From positions 1-64,000 of the forward strand of contig JAALKD010000007.1 of the NCBI GenBank assembly GCA_011088215.1: a stretch of DNA of 64,000 nucleotides, written 5' to 3'. Both the position numbers and the translations under genes were made by a program. The DNA comes from Sphingomonadales bacterium. Lineage in GTDB: Bacteria > Pseudomonadota > Alphaproteobacteria > Sphingomonadales > Kordiimonadaceae. The notes under the pieces were generated by a model. That model had not been told where the DNA came from. It saw nothing but the letters and a program-made list of their open reading frames with translations, and searched no databases. Of this stretch, positions 37,255-46,815 are shown piece after piece; positions within the stretch are counted from its first letter, which is position 1, and each line of letters starts with the position of its first letter.

Positions 37255-38300
37255 TGCAGAAGTCAGCTCTCAAACAGATAGTAGGTATTGCTCCGTTACC
37301 GGAAAAGGTAATGGACCGTATCGAACTTGTTCGAAATGCCGACGCAAATCACATTCTTGGTCAAATGGCGTCAGCTAATACAAGCGATGTGAGCGATCGA
37401 TTGCACGACATCTTCAGGAATGCGCTGCTGCGTGCAGGGCATGATCACATAATGTTGCAGTTTGAGATCAACCGACTAGAGCATGCTCTCTCAGGAACTG
37501 GCATAGAGCCTGTTGTTTTGAAGGGCGGTGCTTATGTAGCACGAGGAAAAAAGGCGGCGGGCGGCAGACGGGTCAGCGACCTGGATATTCTGGTCGCTGA
37601 AGATGAATTGGAAGAAGTGGAAACGCGATTGAAAGAGGCTGGTTGGTCGCCTGACGAAGCGACGGACAACGAATATGACCAAGCCTACTACCGAGAGCAC
37701 ATGCACGAGCTGCCGCCACTGCGCCACGCCAAACGAGGCACAATTATCGACGTACACCACCGGCTTCTTCCCAAGACAGCGAGATCTAATGTTGATGTAG
37801 CATTGATGCAGCAATCGGCAATGCGCATTGCAGAGAATCCGGTGAGAACTTTTGACGATGTGGATATGTTCGTTCACTCAGCGGTGCATGTTTTCGCGGA
37901 TGGTGCCATAGATACGCCAGCCCGCAGTTTGGTTGAGTTGTATTTGCTATATATTGAATTATCATCTGACGACGCCTTGCGCCTTAAAACTCGTGCCAAA
38001 GCCGTTGGTGCGATAAAGGCTGTATCAACAGCATTGTGGGCAATCGATGAATTCTTCGATGAAGACAACGCCCTTGCGCTTTCGAATGAAGCACTAGCAG
38101 AAAAGCCAAATTTCATCTTGCGATGGGCTATTGCTACAAAGACGTTGGAGCGACCGTCCGCACCGCTGGCAAAACTACTTCTTTACATCCGCAGTCACTA
38201 TTTGAGGATGCCGCTGCGTCTGCTTGTTCCCCACCTGGCGCGTAAAGCAGTTGCATGGCGACCAACTACAAAAAAACCAATCGAGTTACCCTTTCCTTAA
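37254..38300 (+). CDS. PF14907-type nucleotidyltransferase of the HprK-related cassette
   Basis: A 348-residue nucleotidyltransferase-fold protein. The start ATG at 37254 overlaps the kinase stop (TGATG). Core motifs are GIEPVVLKGGAYV, then GGRRVSDLDILVAEDELEEV with the metal-binding Asp pair DLD, then IIDVHHRLLP, the third strand. The remainder is helical. Family members are found beside HprK-like kinases in the HPr-rel-A cassette and in lasso-peptide clusters, where they can add nucleotide groups to a phosphorylated peptide. Which substrate is used here is unknown. Confidence 0.85.
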   Translation: MQKSALKQIVGIAPLPEKVMDRIELVRNADANHILGQMASANTSDVSDRLHDIFRNALLRAGHDHIMLQFEINRLEHALSGTGIEPVVLKGGAYVARGKKAAGGRRVSDLDILVAEDELEEVETRLKEAGWSPDEATDNEYDQAYYREHMHELPPLRHAKRGTIIDVHHRLLPKTARSNVDVALMQQSAMRIAENPVRTFDDVDMFVHSAVHVFADGAIDTPARSLVELYLLYIELSSDDALRLKTRAKAVGAIKAVSTALWAIDEFFDEDNALALSNEALAEKPNFILRWAIATKTLERPSAPLAKLLLYIRSHYLRMPLRLLVPHLARKAVAWRPTTKKPIELPFP

Positions 38301-38333
38301 TAATACCGTTTTAGGCCTTGATAATGCGGCGTT

Positions 38334-38357
38334 AGACACGAAATATTGGTGTCTTTC
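38334..38357 (+). terminator. Possible weak terminator after the HprK-related cassette
   Basis: AGACAC (38334-38339) pairs with GTGTCT (38349-38354) across a 9-base AT loop, followed by TTCT only. The place, 34 bases past the nucleotidyltransferase stop, is right. The short T-run makes it doubtful. Confidence 0.35.
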
Positions 38358-38465
38358 TACTTGCATCCCAAGCCATGCATGGTTTAAGAGCAAATGAAAT
38401 TGCGCAAAATGCCTTGATATTGAAATATCACGAAAGGGTGTAGCGCTGTGTAAAAGGTAAGAGTG

Positions 38466-39839
38466 ATGAGTGAATGGCGTCCAGATAGCTGGAGGAAAAT
38501 GCCGATAATCCAGGTGCCAACTTACCCGGATGAGGCAGAATTGAAAGCAGTTGAGCAGGAGCTTTCTAGTTATCCGCCGCTGGTTTTTGCCGGCGAAGCC
38601 AGAAACCTGAAATCACAGTTGGGCGATGTCGCCCTGGGCAACGGATTTTTGTTGCAGGGCGGGGACTGTGCTGAAAGTTTTGCTGAGTTCCACCCTAACA
38701 ACATTCGCGACACTTTCCGTGTTTTACTACAAATGGCTGTTGTGCTGACTTTTGCGGCCAGTTGCCCGGTGGTGAAAGTGGGCCGTTTAGCTGGCCAATT
38801 TGCCAAGCCCCGTTCCAGTGATACGGAGACCAAAGACGGCGTTGAACTACCCAGCTATCGCGGAGATATTATTAACGGCATCGATTTTACTGCCGACGCC
38901 CGTATTCCAGACCCCAAGCGCATGTTGCGTGCGTTTAGCCAATCAGCGGCGACGCTCAACTTGCTTCGGGCATTTGCACAGGGCGGCTATGCCAACCTGA
39001 TGTCTGTCCACAAATGGAATCTTAACTTTGTGACCCAAAGCGGCGCGGGCGAACGTTACCGGGAGCTCGCTGACCGTATCGGCGAGTCGCTGTCTTTCAT
39101 GCAAGCCTGCGGTATCAATCCAGGCGAAGTTCGGCAGCTACAGGGCACCGATTTCTATACATCCCATGAGGCGTTACTACTTGGCTATGAGCAGGCGTTG
39201 ACGCGGGTCGATAGTACGTCTGGCGACTGGTACGACACATCTGCTCATATGTTGTGGGTTGGTGATCGCACTCGTCAAACAGACGGCGCTCACCTTGAGT
39301 TTTTGCGCGGAGTCGCTAATCCGCTGGCTTCGAAAGTTGGACCGACGACTGACCCCGATGATTTAATTCGCCTGATTGATATCCTGAACCCGGACAATGA
39401 AGCAGGACGGTTGACGTTGATTACCCGCTTCGGCGCGGACAAGGTTGAGGAATATTTACCTCGAATTCTTCGCAAAGTGAAAAGCGAAGGACGCCATGTG
39501 GTTTGGTCCTGTGATCCTATGCACGGCAATACATTGTCGGCGGCAGGAGGGCTGAAAACCCGACCATTTGAGCGTATCTTGCAGGAAGTTAAGCAAGTGT
39601 TTGCCTGTCATAAAGCTGAAGGCACCTATGCAGGCGGCATTCATTTGGAGTTGACTGGACAGAATGTTACCGAATGTACAGGCGGGGCCGCTGCAATCAC
39701 CGAAGACGGTCTCTCATCGCGTTATCACACCCACTGTGATCCCCGTTTAAACGCCAATCAGGCGATTGAGCTGGCGTTCCTGGTAGCCGGCGCTCTTAAA
39801 GAAGAACGCGACGCAATGGCAAGTGTTGCCGCCGAGTAA
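38466..39839 (+). CDS. aroG: Class II 3-deoxy-7-phosphoheptulonate (DAHP) synthase
   Basis: First enzyme of the shikimate pathway, condensing phosphoenolpyruvate and erythrose 4-phosphate. At 457 residues it is the class II (plant/mycobacterial) form. Motifs are QGGDCAESF near residue 65, [50 protein letters not shown] and [22 protein letters not shown] at 38463 is one codon upstream; the ATG at 38466, after AAGGTAAGAG, is preferred. It has its own 165-base upstream spacer. Symbol usage varies for class II enzymes. Confidence 0.95.
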   Translation: MSEWRPDSWRKMPIIQVPTYPDEAELKAVEQELSSYPPLVFAGEARNLKSQLGDVALGNGFLLQGGDCAESFAEFHPNNIRDTFRVLLQMAVVLTFAASCPVVKVGRLAGQFAKPRSSDTETKDGVELPSYRGDIINGIDFTADARIPDPKRMLRAFSQSAATLNLLRAFAQGGYANLMSVHKWNLNFVTQSGAGERYRELADRIGESLSFMQACGINPGEVRQLQGTDFYTSHEALLLGYEQALTRVDSTSGDWYDTSAHMLWVGDRTRQTDGAHLEFLRGVANPLASKVGPTTDPDDLIRLIDILNPDNEAGRLTLITRFGADKVEEYLPRILRKVKSEGRHVVWSCDPMHGNTLSAAGGLKTRPFERILQEVKQVFACHKAEGTYAGGIHLELTGQNVTECTGGAAAITEDGLSSRYHTHCDPRLNANQAIELAFLVAGALKEERDAMASVAAE

Positions 39840-39887
39840 GTTTCTGTGTTTCCGTGGTTGATAAACAAACCGTGGTGTTCAGAAACT
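39839..39887 (+). terminator. Hairpin after the DAHP synthase gene
   Basis: AGTTTCTG (39839-39846, overlapping the stop codon by one base) pairs perfectly with CAGAAACT (39880-39887). A GGTT/AACC inner stem lies inside, and TTC then follows. The stem is good, but the T-tract is poor, so it may be a 3' stabiliser instead of a terminator. Confidence 0.45.
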
Positions 39888-39952
39888 TTCTAGTGCTTTT
39901 ATGATGATCTCTAGGGCTTGTTTGGCGCTGCAGGTCGAGGTAAAAGGCAGCC

Positions 39953-41620
39953 ATGACTGATACCCTTTCAATATATTTGGTTCAATCGAACCCGACACTT
40001 GGTGCAGTGAAAGAAAATTGCGAAGCAATTGCTGCCGCATACGCCCGAGGGGTGGTTGCGGGTGCTGATCTTGTCTTGACCCCAGAATTGTCGGTGACCG
40101 GCTATCCGCTTGAGGATCTGGTTTTAAAACCATTTTTTGTGCGGGTCGCTATGCGTGCGGTCGAAAGCCTGGCGGAAATAACCAGCGGCGAGGACTCCCC
40201 GGGTTTGATAGTTGGGGTTCCCTGGAAGGCCGGCGACCAGTTGTTCAACGCAGTTTTGTTGTTGGACGACGGTAAGGTATCAGAAATACGTTACAAGCAT
40301 GACTTGCCCAACTATGGCGTTTTCGATGAAAAGCGAGTGTTTGACCAGGGCCCGTTGCCACAGCCTGTTGATTTTCGGGGTTTCTCGCTGGGCGTCATGA
40401 TCTGTGAAGATATGTGGTACCCTGAGGTTTCAGCGGCGCTGGCTGCCGATAAATCCGACATTCTTTTGGTGCCAACTTGCAGCCCGTTTGAATTGGAAAA
40501 ACACGGCGAACGACAGGTTTATGCTCGCAAAAGGGTTGAGGAAACCGGATTGCCGCTTGTGTTCTGCAACCAGATATGCGGTCAGGACGAATTGGTCTTT
40601 GACGGCGCGAGTTATGTGCTGGACTCAGGTGGTCGACCAACGGTGCAGCTTGCTGCGTGGCAAGAGGCGGAACAGCTTACGTCGTGGCGTCGCACGGCCA
40701 AGGGGGCCGTCTGCATTACAAAGAAATCCATAAAACTCGAAAGCGGTTTGGCAGCCATGTATCAAGCTATGATGCTTGGCCTGCGTGACTATGTTAAAAA
40801 GAAACGGTTCCCTGGTGTTATTTTGGGCCTTTCAGGGGGCATTGATAGTGCACTTTCTGCTGCGGTTGCTGTTGATGCGCTAGGGGCTGCACAAGTGCAC
40901 TGTGTAATGATGCCTTCCCGTTACACATCGGGGGAAAGCCTGGGCGACGCAGCGGAGTGCGCCAGGTTACTAGGTGTTCCGTATGAAACAATTGCTATCA
41001 AGCCGGGCATTGATGCCCTCGATTCCATGCTTGCGGGTTCGTTTAAGGGAACCGTACCAGACACCACGGAAGAGAATATACAATCTCGACTGCGTGGCCT
41101 TGTGTTGATGTCGCTTTCTAACAAGTTTGGCAATATGGTTCTGACAACTGGAAATAAGTCAGAAATGTCCGTAGGTTATGCGACCTTATACGGTGATATG
41201 TGCGGCGGCTATAGCGTGCTGAAAGACGTGTATAAGCTCGATGTGTTTGCCTTGTGTCGTTGGCGCAATGAAAATGTGCCCGCAAATGCTCTTGGGCCGG
41301 AAGGACAGGTGATGCCGAGTAATATCATCACCAAACCACCTACCGCCGAACTGCGCGACGACCAGAAGGACGAAGACAGCTTGCCACCCTATGAGCGGTT
41401 GGATGATATTCTTCGCTGTCTGGTCGACGAGGAAATGTCTGTTACTGACATTGCTGCTCGTGGACACGATGCATCAGAGGTTGCACGGATCGAGCACCTG
41501 CTGTACATCGCCGAATATAAAAGGCGTCAGGCTCCGCCCGGCGTTAAGATTACTCGAAAGAATTTTGGTCGGGACCGGCGGTATCCGATCACAAACGGTT
41601 TTAGAAGTGCGCGGTCGTAA
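39953..41620 (+). CDS. nadE: NAD+ synthase, glutamine-hydrolysing
   Basis: Two-domain enzyme of 555 residues converting deamido-NAD to NAD with glutamine as ammonia source. The N-terminal nitrilase-type glutaminase carries its triad in LTPELSVTGYP (Glu), RYKHDLPNYGVFDE (Lys) and GVMICEDMWYP (Cys). The C-terminal ATP-pyrophosphatase domain has the PP-loop ILGLSGGIDSALSAAVAVDA and the TTGNKSEMSVGYATLYGDM motif. It is a single complete gene with an ATG start; gltX follows 50 bases later. Confidence 0.96.
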   Translation: MTDTLSIYLVQSNPTLGAVKENCEAIAAAYARGVVAGADLVLTPELSVTGYPLEDLVLKPFFVRVAMRAVESLAEITSGEDSPGLIVGVPWKAGDQLFNAVLLLDDGKVSEIRYKHDLPNYGVFDEKRVFDQGPLPQPVDFRGFSLGVMICEDMWYPEVSAALAADKSDILLVPTCSPFELEKHGERQVYARKRVEETGLPLVFCNQICGQDELVFDGASYVLDSGGRPTVQLAAWQEAEQLTSWRRTAKGAVCITKKSIKLESGLAAMYQAMMLGLRDYVKKKRFPGVILGLSGGIDSALSAAVAVDALGAAQVHCVMMPSRYTSGESLGDAAECARLLGVPYETIAIKPGIDALDSMLAGSFKGTVPDTTEENIQSRLRGLVLMSLSNKFGNMVLTTGNKSEMSVGYATLYGDMCGGYSVLKDVYKLDVFALCRWRNENVPANALGPEGQVMPSNIITKPPTAELRDDQKDEDSLPPYERLDDILRCLVDEEMSVTDIAARGHDASEVARIEHLLYIAEYKRRQAPPGVKITRKNFGRDRRYPITNGFRSARS

Positions 41621-41670
41621 CAATCCCGCAGGATGGCCAGATAATCGCTGATGGCCTCAAGGAAAAGACA

Positions 41671-42993
41671 ATGAGTGTAAAAGTTCGCTTTGCGCCGTCA
41701 CCGACGGGGAAATTACATATCGGTAACATTCGCGCCGCTTTGGTAAACTGGCTGTTTGCCAAACAGCAGAATGGCACCTTTGTGCTGCGGATTGACGACA
41801 CTGATGTGCAGCGATCGACCCAGGAAAACGAGGATGCAATTAAAGCTGATCTCACCTGGCTTGGACTGGAGTGGGACGAGACTTTTAAGCAAAGCGATCG
41901 TTTTGAACGTTACAATGAAGTTGTGGTCGCTCTGAAGGAAGCCGGCCGACTATACCCGTGCTATGAAACAGCCGAAGAACTGGATGTTAAACGTAAAATC
42001 CAGATGGGCCGCGGCATGCCACCGGTTTATGACCGCTCGGCCTTGACCCTCAGCGCAGAGGAAATCGCTGCTTTTGAAGCTGATAAGCGAAAACCACACT
42101 GGCGTTTCAAGCTGGATGTCCCCGCGCGAGTTGAGTGGGACGACCTTATCCGGGGGCAAGTTTCAATCGACATGGCGTCTGTTTCCGATCCAATTCTGAT
42201 TCGTGAAGATGGCAGTTTTCTCTATACCTTACCAAGTGTGGTGGATGACAGTGATTATGGCATCACGCACATCGTGCGCGGTGAAGACCACGTAACCAAC
42301 TCCGCTGTTCAGGTGCAGCTATTTGATGCGGTTGGTGGCAACGTGCCACAAATGGCTCATTTTGCGTTGATGACCGGCAAGGGAGGTGAAGGCCTATCCA
42401 AGCGCCACGGTGCTATGTCAATCGGCGAATACCGTGACGAGGCCGGGCTTGAGCCTATGTCGATCGTATCATTGATGGCTCGGGTTGGCACGAGCGAGCC
42501 AATCGAAGCGTTCACCGCACCAGATTCTCTTGTTGACGGTTTCGATTTTGGAAAATTCAGCCGCTCGACCGCTAAACTGGACCCGGCGGATCTGGAAATG
42601 TTAAATGCAAAAATTCTGCACACGTTGCCTTATGCAGCCGTCCAGTCCAAATTGAGTAATGTGAACGAAGAAATGTGGGCCGCAATACAGCCTAATCTCA
42701 ATAAGTTGTCTGATGTTGCTGACTTGCTGAAAATCATTAACGGGCCGGTTACTCCGATTATTGAAGATACGGACCATATTGCCAAAGTGCGTGAACTGCT
42801 GCCCGTTGGCACGGTAACGCCTGAGACTTGGGCGATCTGGACAAGTGTAATCAAGGAAGAGTTAGGTGTGAAGGGTAAAGCGCTTTTCAAACCATTGCGG
42901 CAAGCGCTCACCGGACAGGAACATGGCCCTGAAATGGCCGTTTTGCTGCCTTTGATTGGGCGTGATCGCATTTTGGATCGATTGGCTACCTGA
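41671..42993 (+). CDS. gltX: Glutamate--tRNA ligase
   Basis: Class I aminoacyl-tRNA synthetase of 440 residues. The HIGH-type motif is FAPSPTGKLHIGNIRAALVN near residue 6 and the KMSKS-type motif is GLSKRHGAMSIGEYRDE near 250. The length and the HIGN variant fit alphaproteobacterial GluRS, often the non-discriminating or second copy, so another gltX elsewhere would not be a surprise. cysS begins 3 bases after its stop, making a synthetase pair. Confidence 0.95.
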   Translation: MSVKVRFAPSPTGKLHIGNIRAALVNWLFAKQQNGTFVLRIDDTDVQRSTQENEDAIKADLTWLGLEWDETFKQSDRFERYNEVVVALKEAGRLYPCYETAEELDVKRKIQMGRGMPPVYDRSALTLSAEEIAAFEADKRKPHWRFKLDVPARVEWDDLIRGQVSIDMASVSDPILIREDGSFLYTLPSVVDDSDYGITHIVRGEDHVTNSAVQVQLFDAVGGNVPQMAHFALMTGKGGEGLSKRHGAMSIGEYRDEAGLEPMSIVSLMARVGTSEPIEAFTAPDSLVDGFDFGKFSRSTAKLDPADLEMLNAKILHTLPYAAVQSKLSNVNEEMWAAIQPNLNKLSDVADLLKIINGPVTPIIEDTDHIAKVRELLPVGTVTPETWAIWTSVIKEELGVKGKALFKPLRQALTGQEHGPEMAVLLPLIGRDRILDRLAT

Positions 42994-42996
42994 TAT

Positions 42997-44334
42997 ATGG
43001 TTGATATCCACATATATAACACCAAGGCACGGACCAAACAGCCGTTTGAGCCCATAGATCCAAGTAACGTTCGAATGTATGTATGTGGGCCAACGGTCTA
43101 TGATCATGTGCACATAGGCAATGCGCGTCCGGTTGCGGTGTTTGACGTTATGTTTCGCTTGCTACGCCATGTTTATGGCAGTGACCATGTGACGTATGCT
43201 CGCAATATTACTGATATAGAAGACAAGATTATGGAACGCGCCGAGCGTGACGGCGTTAGCATCAAATCGCTAACCGAACGCTGCGCCCGTCAATATCAAA
43301 CAGATATGTTGAAGCTTGGAACTCTAGAGCCGAGCTTGCAGCCCAAAGCTACTGAACATCTGCCCGAGATGATCAAGATGATGAAAACCTTGATTGAGAA
43401 GGGACACGCTTATGTTGCCGATGGCCATGTGATGTTCCACGTGGCGTCAATGGAGAATTACGGCCAGTTGTCGCGCCATTCTCGGGACGAGCTTATTGCT
43501 GGCGCGCGCGTTGAAGTGGCACCTTATAAGAAAGATGCGGCGGATTTTGTGCTTTGGAAACCTTCCTCAGAGGACCAGATGGGTTGGAGTAGCCCTTGGG
43601 GCAAAGGAAGGCCAGGGTGGCACCTAGAATGCTCTTGCATGATTGAGAAGCATCTAGGCGAGACTATCGATATTCACGCCGGCGGGCAGGATTTGATTTT
43701 TCCACATCACGAAAATGAAATTGCTCAAAGTGAATGCAGTCATGGCGCAACATTTGTGAATTACTGGATGCATAATGGATACCTCACCGTTGATGGCGAA
43801 AAAATGTCCAAGTCGCTTGGGAATTTTCACACAGTGCATGACCTGCTGAAGGAACATGAAGGCGAGGCGCTGAAGCTATCGCTCTTGGTGGCGCACTACC
43901 GCCAGCCCATCGACTTTTCAATTAAAACCATTCAAGAGCAAAAACGCCGCCTTGACCGGTGGTACCGATTAACTGATGGCGTTGATGCAGACACAACCAT
44001 TCCCGTGGCGGTTATCGAAGCACTTGCGGACGACCTAAACACGCCGCGAGCAATTGCGGCGCTTGACGCTTTGGCGAGCGATGACACTGCAGGAGCGTTA
44101 AAGGCTGGTGCGCAGTTTCTTGGTCTGTTGTTAAAGAGCAACGATAGTTGGTTCAAAGGCGATGCACCAGATGGCATTACTGCTTCAGAAATTGAGGTGT
44201 TGATTGCTGATCGCATTAAAGCCAGAGCAAACAAAGATTTTTCCGAATCCGATCGAATCAGAAACCGACTCGAGTCGGCGGGCGTGGCTCTCGAAGACGG
44301 GGCATCCGGGACCACATGGCGTAAGGCTGATTAA
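42997..44334 (+). CDS. cysS: Cysteine--tRNA ligase
   Basis: Class I synthetase of 445 residues, slightly short for the family. It shows the zinc and HIGH region MYVCGPTVYDHVHIGNARPV (residues 26-45), WHLECSCMIEKHLGE, GGQDLIFPHHENEIAQSE and KMSKSLGNF. The C-terminal anticodon-binding helical domain is present. It is coupled with gltX upstream (3 bases) and with the methyltransferase gene downstream, which starts right after its stop. Confidence 0.97.
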   Translation: MVDIHIYNTKARTKQPFEPIDPSNVRMYVCGPTVYDHVHIGNARPVAVFDVMFRLLRHVYGSDHVTYARNITDIEDKIMERAERDGVSIKSLTERCARQYQTDMLKLGTLEPSLQPKATEHLPEMIKMMKTLIEKGHAYVADGHVMFHVASMENYGQLSRHSRDELIAGARVEVAPYKKDAADFVLWKPSSEDQMGWSSPWGKGRPGWHLECSCMIEKHLGETIDIHAGGQDLIFPHHENEIAQSECSHGATFVNYWMHNGYLTVDGEKMSKSLGNFHTVHDLLKEHEGEALKLSLLVAHYRQPIDFSIKTIQEQKRRLDRWYRLTDGVDADTTIPVAVIEALADDLNTPRAIAALDALASDDTAGALKAGAQFLGLLLKSNDSWFKGDAPDGITASEIEVLIADRIKARANKDFSESDRIRNRLESAGVALEDGASGTTWRKAD

Positions 44335-45060
44335 GTGACACTCAACCCTGCCATAATTCTGGTGCAACCGCAGCTGGGCGAAAATATTGGTAAAACGGCC
44401 AGGGCCATGTTGAATTTCGGTCTGACGGATCTGCGTATGGTTTCGCCCCGTGATGGCTGGCCCAATCCGTCAGCGGGCCCTGCAGCATCCGGGGCCGATA
44501 CTGTTTTAGACCAAGCAAAAGTGTATGCCACAGTGGCTGAAGCGGTTGCCGATTGTCATAGGGTGTTTGCTGCCACCGTGCGGGATAGGGACATGCCAAA
44601 ACCCGTTGCTACGCCACAAGCCGCGGCCCAGATTGTAGCAGAACACGATGCGTCAGACATGAATTGCGGTTTTCTATTTGGGCGTGAAGCCTCGGGCCTC
44701 TCGAACGAAGATGTATCCCATGCTGACATTGTTTTGACCGTTCCCGTCAACCCGTCGTTTGGCAGCCTGAACCTGGCGCAGGCAGTTATCTTGATCGCTT
44801 ATGAGCTATTTAACATCACCAGTACTGCAGAGCCTGTTGTGCCTGCAGTCCGAGAAGGGTCAGCGAGTAAAGGCGAAAGTGAAGGGCTTCACCAGCATTT
44901 GGTGGACGAACTGATTTCGCGTGGGTACTTCCGTAGCGAAGGCCGTGAAGCTACTCAGCAACGAACATTGCGTAACTTAATATTAAACGCCGGCTTTTCT
45001 TCGCAGGAAGTTCAAACATTGCGCGGGGTTATCAAATCACTATCTCGACCAAAGTGTTAA
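44335..45060 (+). CDS. trmJ: TrmJ-type tRNA 2'-O-methyltransferase (SPOUT)
   Basis: A 241-residue SPOUT methyltransferase likely to methylate the 2'-O of nucleotide 32 in tRNAs. Motifs are PAIILVQPQLGENIGKTARA near the start (motif 1), FLFGREASGLSNEDV (motif 2) and NPSFGSLNLAQAVILIAYEL (motif 3, knot). The GTG start follows the cysS stop with no gap. A C-terminal helical extension of about 80 residues is present, as in TrmJ. The exact target nucleotide is inferred from family. Confidence 0.88.
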   Translation: MTLNPAIILVQPQLGENIGKTARAMLNFGLTDLRMVSPRDGWPNPSAGPAASGADTVLDQAKVYATVAEAVADCHRVFAATVRDRDMPKPVATPQAAAQIVAEHDASDMNCGFLFGREASGLSNEDVSHADIVLTVPVNPSFGSLNLAQAVILIAYELFNITSTAEPVVPAVREGSASKGESEGLHQHLVDELISRGYFRSEGREATQQRTLRNLILNAGFSSQEVQTLRGVIKSLSRPKC

Positions 45061-45134
45061 TCGCAGCTTCATTTGACGCGACTATATAGTTAGCTACAGT
45101 GGCCGTTATAAGAAGGCCGAAGGGAGTAGAGAAT

Positions 45135-45713
45135 ATGTTTGCAGCTGTAATCGGCGCAATGATGTTAATGCAAAACATTGATGATACTGGCATCGCCGTT
45201 GCGCGACCAGTAGGCGAAGCTATTCTTGAGCCGACATCAGGTAGCGTTTTTCAGGTTTTTGAATTTTATGGAAGGCCTCCACATACATGGCGCCACGCAA
45301 CAAGAATGGTTAAAGGATATCGTCACGAAGGTCGGGAAGGGCGTTTGGCATTTGTGAAAACCGGTGCCACTCACTTCTTTTTGGTGTTGAACTTCGACAT
45401 GCTGCGCGAGAAGAAAATGTGGATTGGCTTGAGCGCGGAATGTAACGATCAGGCAGACTTGAAGTGGTTGGACGAAACCGCACTGGGGGATGGTAGCTTT
45501 CGCGCCTGGAGCCCTGTTGCCCAAAAAGCCATCCGAGAAGGCTGTGCAAAGCTAGAGGGCTCCGGTACTCGGTTACCGATATTGTATGACCCGACCGAAT
45601 TTGGCGTTCGTTGGGAAGTTGCCAATGTTCGGGCCAATATCAAATATATGATGGTAGAATTTCCAGTACCCCCTGAAGAGACGGACGAAGCGGAGCCTGC
45701 CAGCGAAAACTAA
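45135..45713 (+). CDS. C-type-lectin-like domain protein
   Basis: A 192-residue protein starting at ATG 45135 behind GAAGGGAG; an upstream GTG at 45099 lacks a site. The region at residues 70-178 resembles a C-type lectin fold: LAFVKTGATHFFLVLNFDML, then the WIGL motif at 96-99, KWLDETALGDGSFRAWSP (110-127), a Cys at 137 and a final strand YMMVEFPVP. There is a hydrophobic N-terminus (MFAAVIGAMMLM) but no classic signal peptide. No Ca2+-binding EPN/QPD triplet is visible, so sugar binding is not assured. It lies 74 bases after trmJ. Confidence 0.65.
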   Translation: MFAAVIGAMMLMQNIDDTGIAVARPVGEAILEPTSGSVFQVFEFYGRPPHTWRHATRMVKGYRHEGREGRLAFVKTGATHFFLVLNFDMLREKKMWIGLSAECNDQADLKWLDETALGDGSFRAWSPVAQKAIREGCAKLEGSGTRLPILYDPTEFGVRWEVANVRANIKYMMVEFPVPPEETDEAEPASEN

Positions 45714-45730
45714 GCAGTACCGGTCATCGG

Positions 45731-46732
45731 CTAACGGTTCAATAGCTGGGCCATCTCCATTGCAAAATAGGTTAGTACACCATCAGCACCCGCTCGTTTG
45801 AAAGCGAGCAGCGATTCTGCCATCACAGTCTCTTGGTCTAACCAGCCATTTTGGCCTGCTGCAACCAGCATGGCATACTCGCCTGATACCTGATAGGCAA
45901 ATGTCGGCACCGCGAAGGCGTCTTTTACTTCCCTAACAATATCAAGATAAGGCATGCCGGGTTTGATCATTATGCTGTCTGCGCCTTCATTGATGTCCAT
46001 TTCTACCTCGCGCATTGCTTCCAGCCGGTTGGCTGGGTCCATCTGATATGTTTTCTTATCGCCGCTCAAGACGCCGCTACTGCCGACAGCGTCACGGAAG
46101 GGGCCATAAAACCCAGAAGCATATTTCGCAGCATAGGCCATAATTTGAACATGCTGGAAACCGGAGCGATCCAATTCGCTGCGGATAGCACCAACACGGC
46201 CGTCCATCATGTCGGACGGCGCGATGATGTCTGCGCCAGCAGAAGCCTGGACAACTGCTTGTTGCACTAAAATGCCGACGGTTTCGTCGTTTAGAATTAC
46301 ACCGCCTTCCACAAGGCCGTCTTGCCCGTGGCTAGTGTAGGGGTCCAGGGCCACATCGGCTAACAAGCCAATATCTGGCACAGCGTCTTTGATTGCCGAC
46401 AGGGCCGTGTTGATAAGATTGTTTTCGTTCAGGGCCTCGTCGCCCCGTTCTGATCTGCGTTCTGGCTGAGTTGATGGAAAGAGGGCGATACAGGGAATGC
46501 CTTCACTGTGCGCCCGCTTGGCGGCAAGGACCGCGTTATCTACACTCATCCGCGAAACCCCAGGCATGGAATCGACAGGAATTTTCTCGCCCGAACCCTC
46601 GCAAATGAACAGCGGCCAGATTAGATCATCAACCGACAGATTGGTCTCTCGCACTAGCCGACGCGACCAGTCACTTGAACGAGGTCGGCGCAGGCGGGTA
46701 TTTGGAAAAGCTCTTCTCATGTTTGAACCCAT
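45731..46732 (-). CDS. hemB: Porphobilinogen synthase (delta-aminolevulinate dehydratase)
   Basis: A 333-residue enzyme condensing two aminolevulinates. The two Schiff-base lysines lie in IMAYAAKYASGFYGPFRDA and SIMIKPGMPYLDIV. In the metal region, zinc enzymes have several Cys (DVCLCEYT pattern); here it is DVALDPYTSHGQDG, with Ala and Asp instead. The enzyme is therefore of the Mg2+-type, Zn-independent class common in alphaproteobacteria. It lies opposite to the LdtR-like regulator, with hemA just beyond, in a tetrapyrrole neighbourhood. Confidence 0.95.
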   Translation of the reverse strand: MGSNMRRAFPNTRLRRPRSSDWSRRLVRETNLSVDDLIWPLFICEGSGEKIPVDSMPGVSRMSVDNAVLAAKRAHSEGIPCIALFPSTQPERRSERGDEALNENNLINTALSAIKDAVPDIGLLADVALDPYTSHGQDGLVEGGVILNDETVGILVQQAVVQASAGADIIAPSDMMDGRVGAIRSELDRSGFQHVQIMAYAAKYASGFYGPFRDAVGSSGVLSGDKKTYQMDPANRLEAMREVEMDINEGADSIMIKPGMPYLDIVREVKDAFAVPTFAYQVSGEYAMLVAAGQNGWLDQETVMAESLLAFKRAGADGVLTYFAMEMAQLLNR

Positions 46733-46805
46733 TTTTATAGCGGATCGATATCACTACTCTGTTTGTCATTGAAACGCCCGAAAAAGCAACAATTTAGCGA
46801 CAATT

Positions 46806-46815
46806 TTAACGTTAA
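46806..46815. promoter_or_regulatory. Palindrome between hemB and the LdtR-like gene
   Basis: TTAACGTTAA is a perfect 10-base palindrome in the 213-base divergent spacer (46733-46945), 74 bases from the hemB start. Placement suits an operator for the adjacent MarR-type regulator. Its short length makes chance occurrence quite possible. Confidence 0.4.
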
